Origin: Nocardioides sp. 1609
GTDB lineage: Bacteria; Actinomycetota; Actinomycetes; Propionibacteriales; Nocardioidaceae
Length of the DNA stretch: 64,000 bases
Direction: 5' to 3'
Assembly (NCBI RefSeq): GCF_004522105.1
Contig: NZ_SPUJ01000006.1
Location: forward strand, 248,001-312,000
The notes under the pieces are model-generated. The model ran no database searches, had not been told where the DNA came from, and saw nothing but the letters and a program-made list of their open reading frames with translations. Positions 1 through 8,067 of the stretch are shown piece by piece. Position 1 is the stretch's first letter, and each line of letters starts with the position of its first letter. A program made the translations under genes and the position numbers.

Positions 1-54
1 CCACGGCTCCTCCGACGAGGTGTCCCGGCAGGCGGGTCGGCGGGGCTCCGGCGC

Positions 55-618
55 TCACTCCGTCGACGGGGTCGCGGACGGCGAGGGCGACGGCGGCCGG
101 GCGCCGGTGTACCCGCCGCCGGAGATCCGGATCTGCTCCTCCTCGTCGTCGACGTCGCCGATCCCGGAGATGCAGGACCGACCGTCCTTCTCCTCCACGA
201 AGACCCGCACCTCGAGGTCCTGGCCCTCCAGGCCCTCCTCGCTGCTGGACGCCTCCACGACGAACGACCCGGTCGCACCGTCGGACACGTCGCTGACGGC
301 GTAGTCGACCGCCGGGTCGACGGTGCCCGAGCGCTCGCGCGCGTCGTTGATCATGGTCTCCAGGGTCTGCCGGTAGAGGTCGATCGGCGCCTCGCAGAGC
401 AGGTCGATCCCGGCCCCGATGTCGAGCTCCTCGGCCGCCTCGACCGCCAGGCCCGCGACGTCGTCGACGTTCTCGGCCTCCTCGGCGCTCTTCGCGTCGC
501 TGAGGAACAACGTGAGGACGGCGACGCCGGCCAGCACGACCATGACCGCGCCGACCGCGATCCACGGCAGCCATCCCCGGAGGGTGTGGGGGCCGCGCTC
601 GGGTCCGGTGAGCTCCAT
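55..618 (-). CDS. Membrane-anchored hypothetical protein
   Basis: I do not recognise a family. The 187-residue product has a short cytoplasmic N-terminus, one hydrophobic segment at about residues 15-38, and then an acidic extracellular domain of about 150 residues containing two cysteines (in LCEAP and SCISG) that could form a disulfide. The tail is Pro/Ser-rich. This layout suggests a single-pass protein with an external domain, similar in plan to the small Mce-associated or DUF4878-like proteins of actinobacteria, but that is a guess. The ATG start fits a nearby TGTACT -10-like hexamer 6 nt upstream. It is probably expressed alone, because menB ends 111 bp away and is also on the minus strand. 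Confidence 0.75.
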   Translation of the reverse strand: MELTGPERGPHTLRGWLPWIAVGAVMVVLAGVAVLTLFLSDAKSAEEAENVDDVAGLAVEAAEELDIGAGIDLLCEAPIDLYRQTLETMINDARERSGTVDPAVDYAVSDVSDGATGSFVVEASSSEEGLEGQDLEVRVFVEEKDGRSCISGIGDVDDEEEQIRISGGGYTGARPPSPSPSATPSTE

Positions 619-729
619 GGGACCAGTACAGCAGCACGACCGGCGCCCTCGGCGTCCACCACTCGTGTCGCCTGGTGGTGCGGCACCGGCGAGGCGGCGC
701 CGGTCGGTGGTAGCGGTCGGCAGCAGCGG

Positions 730-1668
730 TCAGTAGTACCAGGGGTACGGCGACCAGTCGGGCTCGCGCTTCTCGAGGAACTGGTCGCGGCCCTCGGCGG
801 CCTCGTCGGTCATGTAGGCGAGGCGGGTGGTCTCGCCGGCGAAGATCTGCTGGCCGACGAGACCGTCGTCGATGGCGTTGAAGGAGAACTTGAGCATCCG
901 CTGCGCGGTGGGCGACTTGCCGTTGATCAGCCGCCCCCACTCCAGCGCGGTGGCCTCGAGCTCGGCGTGCGGGACGGCACGGTTGACGGCGCCCATCCGC
1001 ACGCCGTCCTCGGCGGAGTACTCCTGGCCGAGGAAGAAGATCTCGCGGGCGAACTTCTGCCCGACCTGGCGAGCGAGGTAGGCGGAGCCGAAGCCGCCGT
1101 CGAAGGAGCCGACGTCGGCGTCGGTCTGCTTGAACCGCGCCTGCTCGGTGCTGGCCAGGGTGAGGTCGCAGACGACGTGGAGGCTGTGGCCGCCGCCGGC
1201 GGTCCAGCCGGGGACCACGCACAGGACGACCTTCGGCATGAACCGGATCAGCCGCTGGCACTCCAGGATGTGGAGCCTGCCGAGCCGGGCCTTGTCGGGG
1301 ACCGGACCGGCGCCGGAACCGCTCCCGGACGACGTGGGTGCCTCGTACTGGTAGCCGGTGCGACCCCGGATCCGCTGGTCGCCGCCGGTGCAGAAGGCCC
1401 ACTTGCCGTTCTTGGCGCTCGGGCCGTTGCCGGTGAGGATCACGCAGCCGACGTCGGACGTCGTCCGGGCGTGCTCGAGGGTGCGCAGCAGCTCGTCGAC
1501 GGTGTGCGGCCGGAAGGCGTTCAGCACGTCGGGCCGGTCGAAGGCGATCCGGACGGTGCCGTGCGCCCTCGCCCGGTGGTAGGTGAGGTCGGTCAGGTCC
1601 TCGAATCCCGGGACGACGTCCCACGCGTCGGCGTCGAACGTCTCGGACACACCCTCGATGGCGCTCAT
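730..1668 (-). CDS. menB: 1,4-dihydroxy-2-naphthoyl-CoA synthase
   Basis: MenB closes the second ring of menaquinone by converting o-succinylbenzoyl-CoA to 1,4-dihydroxy-2-naphthoyl-CoA in the cytoplasm. The 312-residue product has the crotonase fold with the stretches typical of actinobacterial MenB: WTAGGGHSLHVVCDLTLAS (the glycine-rich oxyanion-hole loop) and the block DVGSFDGGFGSAYLARQ, whose aspartate is the conserved active-site acid. The C-terminus ends in PDWSPYPWYY, also typical. Length matches the mycobacterial enzyme. The ATG giving MSAIEGVSE was chosen; the open frame extends upstream but that part is antisense to the neighbouring oxidoreductase. A TAGCGT hexamer lies 8 nt before this ATG. 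No other men genes are in view. Confidence 0.95.
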   Translation of the reverse strand: MSAIEGVSETFDADAWDVVPGFEDLTDLTYHRARAHGTVRIAFDRPDVLNAFRPHTVDELLRTLEHARTTSDVGCVILTGNGPSAKNGKWAFCTGGDQRIRGRTGYQYEAPTSSGSGSGAGPVPDKARLGRLHILECQRLIRFMPKVVLCVVPGWTAGGGHSLHVVCDLTLASTEQARFKQTDADVGSFDGGFGSAYLARQVGQKFAREIFFLGQEYSAEDGVRMGAVNRAVPHAELEATALEWGRLINGKSPTAQRMLKFSFNAIDDGLVGQQIFAGETTRLAYMTDEAAEGRDQFLEKREPDWSPYPWYY

Positions 1669-1725
1669 GGCAACGCACGCTATCGGGTGAGGAATCCGAG
1701 CCCGTGGGGTGATGTTGTGGACGGC

Positions 1726-2169
1726 ATGACACTCGAAGGCGAGTACGAGCCCAGCCCCTCCCAGTGGGTCCGCGACCAGGTGGAGCGCTACGAGGCCACC
1801 GGTGGCCGGGAGGCCAACACCCTCCCCGACCACCCGGAGTGGCCCATCGTGGTGATCACCTCGCGCGGCGCCAGCTCCGGCAAGCTCCGCAAGAACCCGG
1901 TGATGCGGGTCGAGAAGGACGGCGTGTACGCCGCCGTCGCCTCGAAGGGCGGCGACCCGGAGCACCCGGTCTGGTACCACAACTTCATGGCGCACCCCGA
2001 GGTCGACCTGCAGGACGGCCAGGAGCCGCACACCTACCGCGCCCGCGTCGCCGAGGGCGAGGAGCGCGCCGAGTGGTGGGAGCGCGCCGTGGCGCAGTAC
2101 GCCCCGTACGCGGAGTACCAGGAGAAGACCGACCGCGAGATCCCGGTGTTCCTGCTCGAGCGGACCTGA
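1726..2169 (+). CDS. Deazaflavin (F420)-dependent nitroreductase-family protein
   Basis: The 147-residue product matches the small split-barrel F420H2-dependent reductases (Ddn/FDOR-A type). Family marks include the N-terminal helix, ITSRGASSGKLRKNPVMRVE (the T-G/S-x-x-S-G-K-x-R-x-x-P phosphate-binding region), GG-DP-HPVWYHN, and the C-terminal VAQYAPYAEYQEKTDREIPVF, which normally contributes the active-site tyrosine. It is predicted to reduce quinones or similar substrates with F420H2; the true substrate cannot be read from sequence. The ATG at 1726 (MTLEGEYEP) was taken; a GTG nine bases earlier is possible. It is divergent from menB with about 57 bp between the starts, so the two may share a promoter region. 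A link to quinone metabolism is inferred. Confidence 0.88.
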   Translation: MTLEGEYEPSPSQWVRDQVERYEATGGREANTLPDHPEWPIVVITSRGASSGKLRKNPVMRVEKDGVYAAVASKGGDPEHPVWYHNFMAHPEVDLQDGQEPHTYRARVAEGEERAEWWERAVAQYAPYAEYQEKTDREIPVFLLERT

Positions 2170-2194
2170 CGGGTCAGGCCGCCCCGAGCTCCGC

Positions 2195-2806
2195 TCAGCC
2201 GCGCGCGATGGAGGCGGCGAGCCCGGTCAGGTGGCCCAGGCGGGCGATCTCGGAGTCCAGGAACTCGGGGCCGCCGCGGCGGGCGACGATGACGATCTGG
2301 TTGCCGTCGAGGCGGGCCCCGGCGTACAGGTTCTGGCTGTCGGCGTCGTCGTCCATCTCGAGGCGGACGGCGTGCTCGATCTCGAGGAACCCGAGGTCGC
2401 TCGGGGCGGCACCCGTCGCGTGCTGGACGCCGTCGGAGCGGTGCACGCGGGCGGCCCAGTCGACGCGGAAGGTGCCCGGGAGGACCTGGACCAGCCGGTC
2501 GAGCGCCTGCGCCGGGTCGGCGGTGAGCTCCTCGATGGCCTCGAGGTCGAGCACCAGCCCGCCGGAGACGTAGCGGCTGATCCACACCACCTCGACCCCG
2601 TCGATGGCGTTGCAGGCCGACACGATCGAGTCGGGCATGATGCCGGGCTCGGTGTCGAGCATGACGTCGTCGACGGCGGTGCCGTCGTGCCGCTTCTCGA
2701 CGATCTCGATGGCCTCGATGTCGCCACCGGCGACGCCGATCGCGCTGGCCAGACGGCCCAGCGATCCGGGGACGTCGAGGAGCTCGACACGCAGCAGGTA
2801 CGGCAC
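2195..2806 (-). CDS. ACT-domain-containing protein
   Basis: The product (203 residues from this start) opens directly with an ACT domain: LLRVELLDVPGSLGRLASAIGVAGGDIEAI, the usual beta-alpha-beta ligand-binding fold seen in amino-acid-sensing regulators. Residues from about 80 onward form a second, less clear domain. No catalytic domain is visible, so a regulatory or small-molecule-sensing role is likely but the ligand is unknown. The start was moved to GTG 2806 because a TAGGGT -10 hexamer (2814-2819, minus strand) lies exactly 7 nt upstream, the classic leaderless arrangement. An upstream GTG at 2827 would overlap that promoter. It is convergent with the F420-type gene and sits downstream of recD. 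Confidence 0.8.
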   Translation of the reverse strand: MPYLLRVELLDVPGSLGRLASAIGVAGGDIEAIEIVEKRHDGTAVDDVMLDTEPGIMPDSIVSACNAIDGVEVVWISRYVSGGLVLDLEAIEELTADPAQALDRLVQVLPGTFRVDWAARVHRSDGVQHATGAAPSDLGFLEIEHAVRLEMDDDADSQNLYAGARLDGNQIVIVARRGGPEFLDSEIARLGHLTGLAASIARG

Positions 2807-2848
2807 CCACCCGACCCTAACGGCCACTCGTTTCGGCGTCGTTGCGGG

Positions 2849-4684
2849 TCAGCCCGCGGTCGGGACCGTGTCGACGTCCCTCGCAGCCCGGATCCGGCCG
2901 GCGAGGCCGGACGCGCGCTGCGCCTGCTGCTGGACGGCGGCGCGGACGGCGGCCTCGGAGCCGACCACCCGCACGTGCTGCTGGGCACGGGTCACGGCGG
3001 TGTAGAAGAGCTCGCGGGTCAGCAGCCGCGACGCCGCGTCGGGCAGCAGCACGGTGACCCGCTCGGCCTGGCTGCCCTGGCTCTTGTGGATGGTCATCGC
3101 GTGCATCGTCTCGACGGCGTCGAGCCGGCCGGGCGCGAAGTCGCGCAGCCGCTCGGAGCCCGCCACCCACGCCCGCAACCGCCCGTCGGCGCCGAGGACG
3201 GCGGCCCCGGTCTCGCCGTTGTAGACCTCGAGGGCGTAGTCGTTGCTGGTCACCAGGATCGGCCGGCCGGGGTACCACTCGCCGTAGATCGGCTGGCCGG
3301 TGGCGTCGGTGATCCACCGCTCGACCTGGCGGTTCCAGTGGCGCACGCCGTAGGGGCCCTCCCGGTGGGCGCACAGCAGCCGGTGCCGGTCGAGCGCGCG
3401 GACCGCGGCCTCCGGGTCGCCGGCCAGGGCGGCGTCACGCACCGTCGTCGCGGAGGCGAGCGCGTCGTCGTGCAGCGCGGCGCCGGTGGCCTCGAGCCCG
3501 TCGGTCTCGACGAGCTCGACCTCGTCGCCGCCGCGACGGAGCACCTCGAGCACCTCGTCGGGGTCGCCGAGGCGCAGCGCCTCGGCGAGGGCCTTGATGT
3601 CCTCGGTCGAGCGGTGGTTGCGGGTCAGGGAGGCGACCGGTGACCCCGCGTCGCCCTCGAAGCCGCGGACGACGTCGGCGAGCACCGCCCCGGCGCCGAC
3701 CGGCGTGAGCTGGTGCGGGTCGCCCACCAGGATCAGCCGCGACTGCGGTCGCACCGCCTCGAGCAGGCGGCCCATCATGGTGAGCTCGACCATCGAGCAC
3801 TCGTCGACGACGACGACGTCGTACTTGAGGCGGTTGGTGCGGTCGTGGCGGAACCGGGTGGCGTTGTCGGGACGCCAGCCGAGCAGCCGGTGCAGGGTCA
3901 GCGCGTCGGGGTTGCCGACGAGCGCACGGTCGCCCTCGTCGAGGCCGGCGAGCTCCCCCAGCACCGCTTCCTGCAGCCGGGTCGCGGCCTTGCCGGTCGG
4001 CGCGGCCAGTGCGATCGAGAGGCGGGCGCCGGGCTGCCGGACGGCGTGCTGCGCGGCCAGCAGCACCAGCAGCCGGGCCACCGTCGTCGTCTTGCCGGTG
4101 CCGGGTCCGCCGGTGAGGACGGTCGTCGACTGGCGGACGGCCCGTGCGGCGGCCGCGCCCTGCTCGGCGCTGAAGTGGTCGCCGGCGACGCGGGCCAGCG
4201 CGGCGGCGAGGGCGGGCTCGTCGACGTCGGGCACGGGGACGTCGACGCGGGCCAGCAGGTCGGCGCAGACCTGTGTCTCCAGCCGGTGGTAGCGGTCGAG
4301 GTAGACCAGCGGCGCCTCGTGCCGGAGCACCCCCTGGGCGACCAGTGGCGACGCCGCGACGGCGTCGGCCCACGTGCCGGGCGCGGGCCAGGCCAGCCCG
4401 ACCGCCTCGTCGGCGAGCGCGGCGACGGTGGTCAGGTCGACGCAGACCGAGCCGTGTCGGATCCCGCGGACGGCGAGGGCCACCGCCAGGAGGACCCGTT
4501 CGTCGCTCTCGCCGCCGAGGTCGCCGACCCGGGACGCGACGTGGACGTCGCTCGCCTCGAGCACCCCGGCCGCGTTGAACGCGGCCAGCAGGCCACCCCG
4601 GCTCGTCGCCCCGGCGGCCAGCCGCCGGTCGTGCTCGGGCCACGGCTCGGGCTGGGTCGTCCCCGCGGTCGGCACGGCGGTCAT
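2849..4684 (-). CDS. recD: Exodeoxyribonuclease V alpha subunit, RecD helicase
   Basis: RecD is the 5'-3' helicase of RecBCD, which processes double-strand breaks for recombination. The 611-residue product has the RecD N-terminal domain, then SF1 helicase motifs: Walker A TGGPGTGKTT at residues 191-200, Walker B VVVDECSMV, motif III LVGDPHQLTPV, motif IV region LTRNHRS, and the C-terminal motif V/VI region TIHKSQGSQ with FYTAVTRAQ. All helicase motifs look intact. The ATG overlaps the recB stop (ATGA), so it is translationally coupled and is the last gene of the recC-recB-recD operon. Length matches RecD rather than the larger RecD2. Confidence 0.95.
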   Translation of the reverse strand: MTAVPTAGTTQPEPWPEHDRRLAAGATSRGGLLAAFNAAGVLEASDVHVASRVGDLGGESDERVLLAVALAVRGIRHGSVCVDLTTVAALADEAVGLAWPAPGTWADAVAASPLVAQGVLRHEAPLVYLDRYHRLETQVCADLLARVDVPVPDVDEPALAAALARVAGDHFSAEQGAAAARAVRQSTTVLTGGPGTGKTTTVARLLVLLAAQHAVRQPGARLSIALAAPTGKAATRLQEAVLGELAGLDEGDRALVGNPDALTLHRLLGWRPDNATRFRHDRTNRLKYDVVVVDECSMVELTMMGRLLEAVRPQSRLILVGDPHQLTPVGAGAVLADVVRGFEGDAGSPVASLTRNHRSTEDIKALAEALRLGDPDEVLEVLRRGGDEVELVETDGLEATGAALHDDALASATTVRDAALAGDPEAAVRALDRHRLLCAHREGPYGVRHWNRQVERWITDATGQPIYGEWYPGRPILVTSNDYALEVYNGETGAAVLGADGRLRAWVAGSERLRDFAPGRLDAVETMHAMTIHKSQGSQAERVTVLLPDAASRLLTRELFYTAVTRAQQHVRVVGSEAAVRAAVQQQAQRASGLAGRIRAARDVDTVPTAG

Positions 4685-7600
4685 CGGGGCCCTCCGTCGA
4701 GCAGGTCGGAGGTGGCCTCCAGCAGCGCCACCGGCGGGCGCCACACGAACACCCCGCACGGGGCGCCGTCGACGAGGGGTGTCTCGGGGCCGCAGAGCCC
4801 GCGCAGGTAGAGGTAGAGGACGCCGCCGAGGTGGCGCTCGGGGTCGTAGCCCGGCTGCCGCCAGCGCAGGAAGCGGTGCAGCACCACGGCGTAGAGGAGC
4901 GCCTGCAGCGGGTAGTCGGAGTGGCCCATCGCGGCGTCGAGCGCCTCGGGCCGGTAGGAGTGGGCCGTCAGCGGCTCGTCGCGGGGGCCGAGCCAGTTGG
5001 TCTTGTAGTCGACGATGACGTAGGTCGGCTCGTCGTCCCCGCCCGGCCCGCTCGTGCGGAGGACGACGTCGACCGAGCCGGTGAGGTAGCCCCGCAGCGC
5101 CTGCTCGCCGAGGGCCGGCACGGCCAGCGCGTCGGCGTAGCCGCGGACCGGGTCTCCCTCGGGCAGGTGCTCGCGCAGCAGCGGCGCGAGGTCGCCGAGG
5201 AGGACGGGCCGGCCGGATCCGCCGCCGTCGCGGTCGCCGCCGGAGAGCGGCAGCTCGAAGTCGAGCTCGCGGAGCCGGTCGCGCAGGGCGACCTGCCGCA
5301 GGCTCCGGCCGCCGACGGCCGGGCCGAGCGGGGTCTCGCAGACGGTGACGAGGGCGTCGGCGAGCCGGTCGCGGTCGAGGTCGACCGGCCAGCGCAGGAG
5401 CTGCTCGTCGACGTGGGCGAGCAGCTCGGCGCGCAGGTCGGGTGCGTCGGGGTCGGCGTGCTCGAGGACGGCGTGCACCAGCGACCCGAAGGTCGCGCCG
5501 ACGGGAAGGTCGGCCATCGGCGACGGGACGCCCGCGGTGTCGTGGTCGGCGCCCGCGTCGAGCGCGGCCTCGGCCAGCGCCTCGACGTCCTCGTCGTCCT
5601 TGGGCGTCTGCTCGGGCTCGCTGCCGACGCCGGGAGCCGCGGCGGCCTCGACGTTGCTCAGCGCGGAGTACGACGTGCGGCGCCACGTCGTGTCGACCTC
5701 GCGCCCGAACCGGCGGACCGCGAGCGCCCCCACCGGGTCGCGGTCGGGGTCGGGGCCCGGGTCGGCCCACACCGAGGCCTCGGGAGCCGGTCCGCCGCGG
5801 TCGCGCCACGCCCCGAAGAGCGCCACGACGGCGTCGTCGGCCGGCACCGGCGGCAGGTCGGGGACGTCGGTCTCGCCCGACGCGCGCAGCAGGAGGCGGT
5901 GCAGCGGCGAGGCGACGGCGTTCTTGGTGGGCGCCCACCAGGCCACCACCTGTGACTGGGCGCGGGTGAGCGCGACGTAGAGCAGCCGCAGCCACTCGCC
6001 CGCCTCCTCGTCGGTCCAGCGGCCGACGTGGTCACCCCAGGCGGGCCCGCCGCCGCCGACGTCGAGGCAGCGGGCGCCGTCGGCGTCGTGGAACAGCGGT
6101 CGGGTCGGTTTCGGCACGAAGCGGTCGGCGAGGGCCGGGAGGTAGACGACGGGGTACTGGAGGCCCTTGCTCGCGTGGATCGTGACGAGCTGGACGGCGG
6201 CCGCGTCGGAGTCGAGGCGGCGGGTGCGCTGGGTGCCGCGCCCGGCCCGGCCCTCGGCCACCTGGGCGCGCAGCCAGGCGAGCAGCGACACCAGGCCGAG
6301 GTGCTCGGACTGGGCGACCTCGTGCAGCGCCTCGCCGATGTGACGCAGGTCGGTGAGGCGCCGCTCCCCGCCGATCTCCCGGAGCACCCGCCGCGGCAGC
6401 CCGCCGGCCGAGGCCGCCTCGAGGACGGCGGCCACGCCGCGCCGGTCGACCACCTCGACCCAGCGCCGCAGCGTCTCGGCGACGTCGTCGGTGAGCCGGT
6501 CACCCTCGGTGGCGAGCTGCCCGACCGTCCTGCCGAAGAAGCAGGTCAGCGCGGCGGCACGCACCCGGGCGCTGCGGTGGGGCTGCTCGAGCGCCTCGAG
6601 CAGGGTGAGCCACTCCACGGCGGCCGGGGTGGCGAACACGCTCCCCCCGCCGGCGATCACGGCGGGGACGCCGACCTCGTGCAGCGCCCGCTGCGAGGCG
6701 GCCAGGTCGGCGTGGCGGTAGCAGATCACCGCGACGTGGTGGGGCTCGAGCGGCTCGCCCGCGAAGGTCGGCCTCGCCGCGAGCAGGCGGCGCACGTCGA
6801 GGGCGAGGTCGCGCGCGACGTGCGCGCGGACGTCGGCGACGGGCAGCGAGGCTCGCGGCCCCTTGCCGAACGCGTCGCGGCGCACCACGCGCAGGCGGAA
6901 CGGCGACGGCGACGGCGCGCCGGCGAGCCGCGACTCGGTGTGGTGGGCGGTGACGGGGCGCACCACGATCCGCTCGTGGCCCAGGCGCGCGCCCACGAGG
7001 AGCTCCTGGAAGCCGGCGAGCAGGGCGGAGTCGCTGCGCCAGTTGACGGCGAGGGTCTGCTGGGTCGTGGCCGTCTCCGCCGCCTGGAGGTAGGTGGTGA
7101 CGTCGCCGCCGCGGAAGGCGTAGATGGCCTGCTTCGGGTCGCCGATCAGCACCATCGTGGCGCCGCCGTCGAGACCGCTGAAGGCCCGGTCGAGGACCTG
7201 CCACTGCACCGGGTCGGTGTCCTGGAACTCGTCGACGAGCACGATCGACCAGCGCTCGCGCATCCGCACCCGGGCCGGGGAGTCGTCGCTCTCCAGGGCC
7301 TCGGCGAGCTGGCTGAGCAGGTCGTCGTAGGACAGCACGCCGAGCTGCCGCTTGCGCAGCTCGACCTCCTCGCGCACCTTCTCGGCGAACGCGACCCGGC
7401 GGCCCACCGTGGTGCTGCGGTCGGCGTCGGCCGGCTCGAGCCGGGCCTGCGGGTCGCCCACGGCCGCGCGGGCGATCGCCATCGCCTCGGCGTGGCTGAA
7501 GACCGGCGCGGTGTCGGCGAAGGCGAAGGCGCGCAGGTAGAGGTCGTCGACGACCTCCTCGACGAGGTCGTCGAGGTCCTCGACGAGGCGGGCGCGCGCG

Positions 7601-8067
7601 TCGGTGTCGCCGGCCACGCCGAGCGAGCCGAGCACCAGCGAGCAGAACTGGTGCGTCGTGGCGATCGTGGCGGCGTCGAACCCGGCGAGCGCCTCGACGA
7701 CCCGCCGGTGCCGGCGGCCGCGCTCGGCGGCGTCGACGTCGACGAGCTGCTGCAGGAACGCCGACCCCTCGGCCGGGACGTCGGGGTCACCGGCCAGCAG
7801 CCGCTCGGCCTCGACCAGCTGGGCACGCACCCGCTCACGGAGCTCCTGGCTCGCCGCGCGACCGAAGGTGACCACGAGCATCTCGTCGAGCCGGGCCACG
7901 CCCTCGGCGACGTAGCGGGTGACCAGCGCGCCGATGGTCCAGGTCTTGCCGGTGCCGGCGCTCGCCTCGAGCAGGGTGGTGCCGGCACCCGGCAGCGGCT
8001 CGGTGATGTCGAAGGGACGCATGTCCTCGACGCCGGTGCCGGGCTGGTCGGACGCAGGGGTGCTCAC
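4681..8067 (-). CDS. recB: Exodeoxyribonuclease V beta subunit, RecB helicase-nuclease
   Basis: RecB supplies the 3'-5' helicase and the nuclease of RecBCD. The 1128-residue product has Walker A EASAGTGKT at residues 34-42, Walker B VDEFQDTDP, motif III LIGDPKQAIYAFRGGD, motif V IHASKGLQYPVV and motif VI LLYVALTRAQ. The C-terminal PD-(D/E)xK nuclease domain is intact, with SVDVVL and YVIVDYKTN (DYK at about 1020-1022). The GTG start overlaps the recC stop as GTGA, and the stop overlaps the recD start as ATGA, so the three subunits are made in a coupled way. Reading further upstream in this frame only gives a shadow of recC. Confidence 0.96.
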   Translation of the reverse strand: MSTPASDQPGTGVEDMRPFDITEPLPGAGTTLLEASAGTGKTWTIGALVTRYVAEGVARLDEMLVVTFGRAASQELRERVRAQLVEAERLLAGDPDVPAEGSAFLQQLVDVDAAERGRRHRRVVEALAGFDAATIATTHQFCSLVLGSLGVAGDTDARARLVEDLDDLVEEVVDDLYLRAFAFADTAPVFSHAEAMAIARAAVGDPQARLEPADADRSTTVGRRVAFAEKVREEVELRKRQLGVLSYDDLLSQLAEALESDDSPARVRMRERWSIVLVDEFQDTDPVQWQVLDRAFSGLDGGATMVLIGDPKQAIYAFRGGDVTTYLQAAETATTQQTLAVNWRSDSALLAGFQELLVGARLGHERIVVRPVTAHHTESRLAGAPSPSPFRLRVVRRDAFGKGPRASLPVADVRAHVARDLALDVRRLLAARPTFAGEPLEPHHVAVICYRHADLAASQRALHEVGVPAVIAGGGSVFATPAAVEWLTLLEALEQPHRSARVRAAALTCFFGRTVGQLATEGDRLTDDVAETLRRWVEVVDRRGVAAVLEAASAGGLPRRVLREIGGERRLTDLRHIGEALHEVAQSEHLGLVSLLAWLRAQVAEGRAGRGTQRTRRLDSDAAAVQLVTIHASKGLQYPVVYLPALADRFVPKPTRPLFHDADGARCLDVGGGGPAWGDHVGRWTDEEAGEWLRLLYVALTRAQSQVVAWWAPTKNAVASPLHRLLLRASGETDVPDLPPVPADDAVVALFGAWRDRGGPAPEASVWADPGPDPDRDPVGALAVRRFGREVDTTWRRTSYSALSNVEAAAAPGVGSEPEQTPKDDEDVEALAEAALDAGADHDTAGVPSPMADLPVGATFGSLVHAVLEHADPDAPDLRAELLAHVDEQLLRWPVDLDRDRLADALVTVCETPLGPAVGGRSLRQVALRDRLRELDFELPLSGGDRDGGGSGRPVLLGDLAPLLREHLPEGDPVRGYADALAVPALGEQALRGYLTGSVDVVLRTSGPGGDDEPTYVIVDYKTNWLGPRDEPLTAHSYRPEALDAAMGHSDYPLQALLYAVVLHRFLRWRQPGYDPERHLGGVLYLYLRGLCGPETPLVDGAPCGVFVWRPPVALLEATSDLLDGGPR

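Noticed and set aside
1..54. Possible start or end of a gene at the left edge
   Set aside because: Only 54 bases are visible and no frame shows recognisable coding sequence.
586..1725. Plus-strand frame extending the F420-type gene upstream
   Set aside because: It is antisense to menB and has no family character; the 147-residue protein is complete from 1726.
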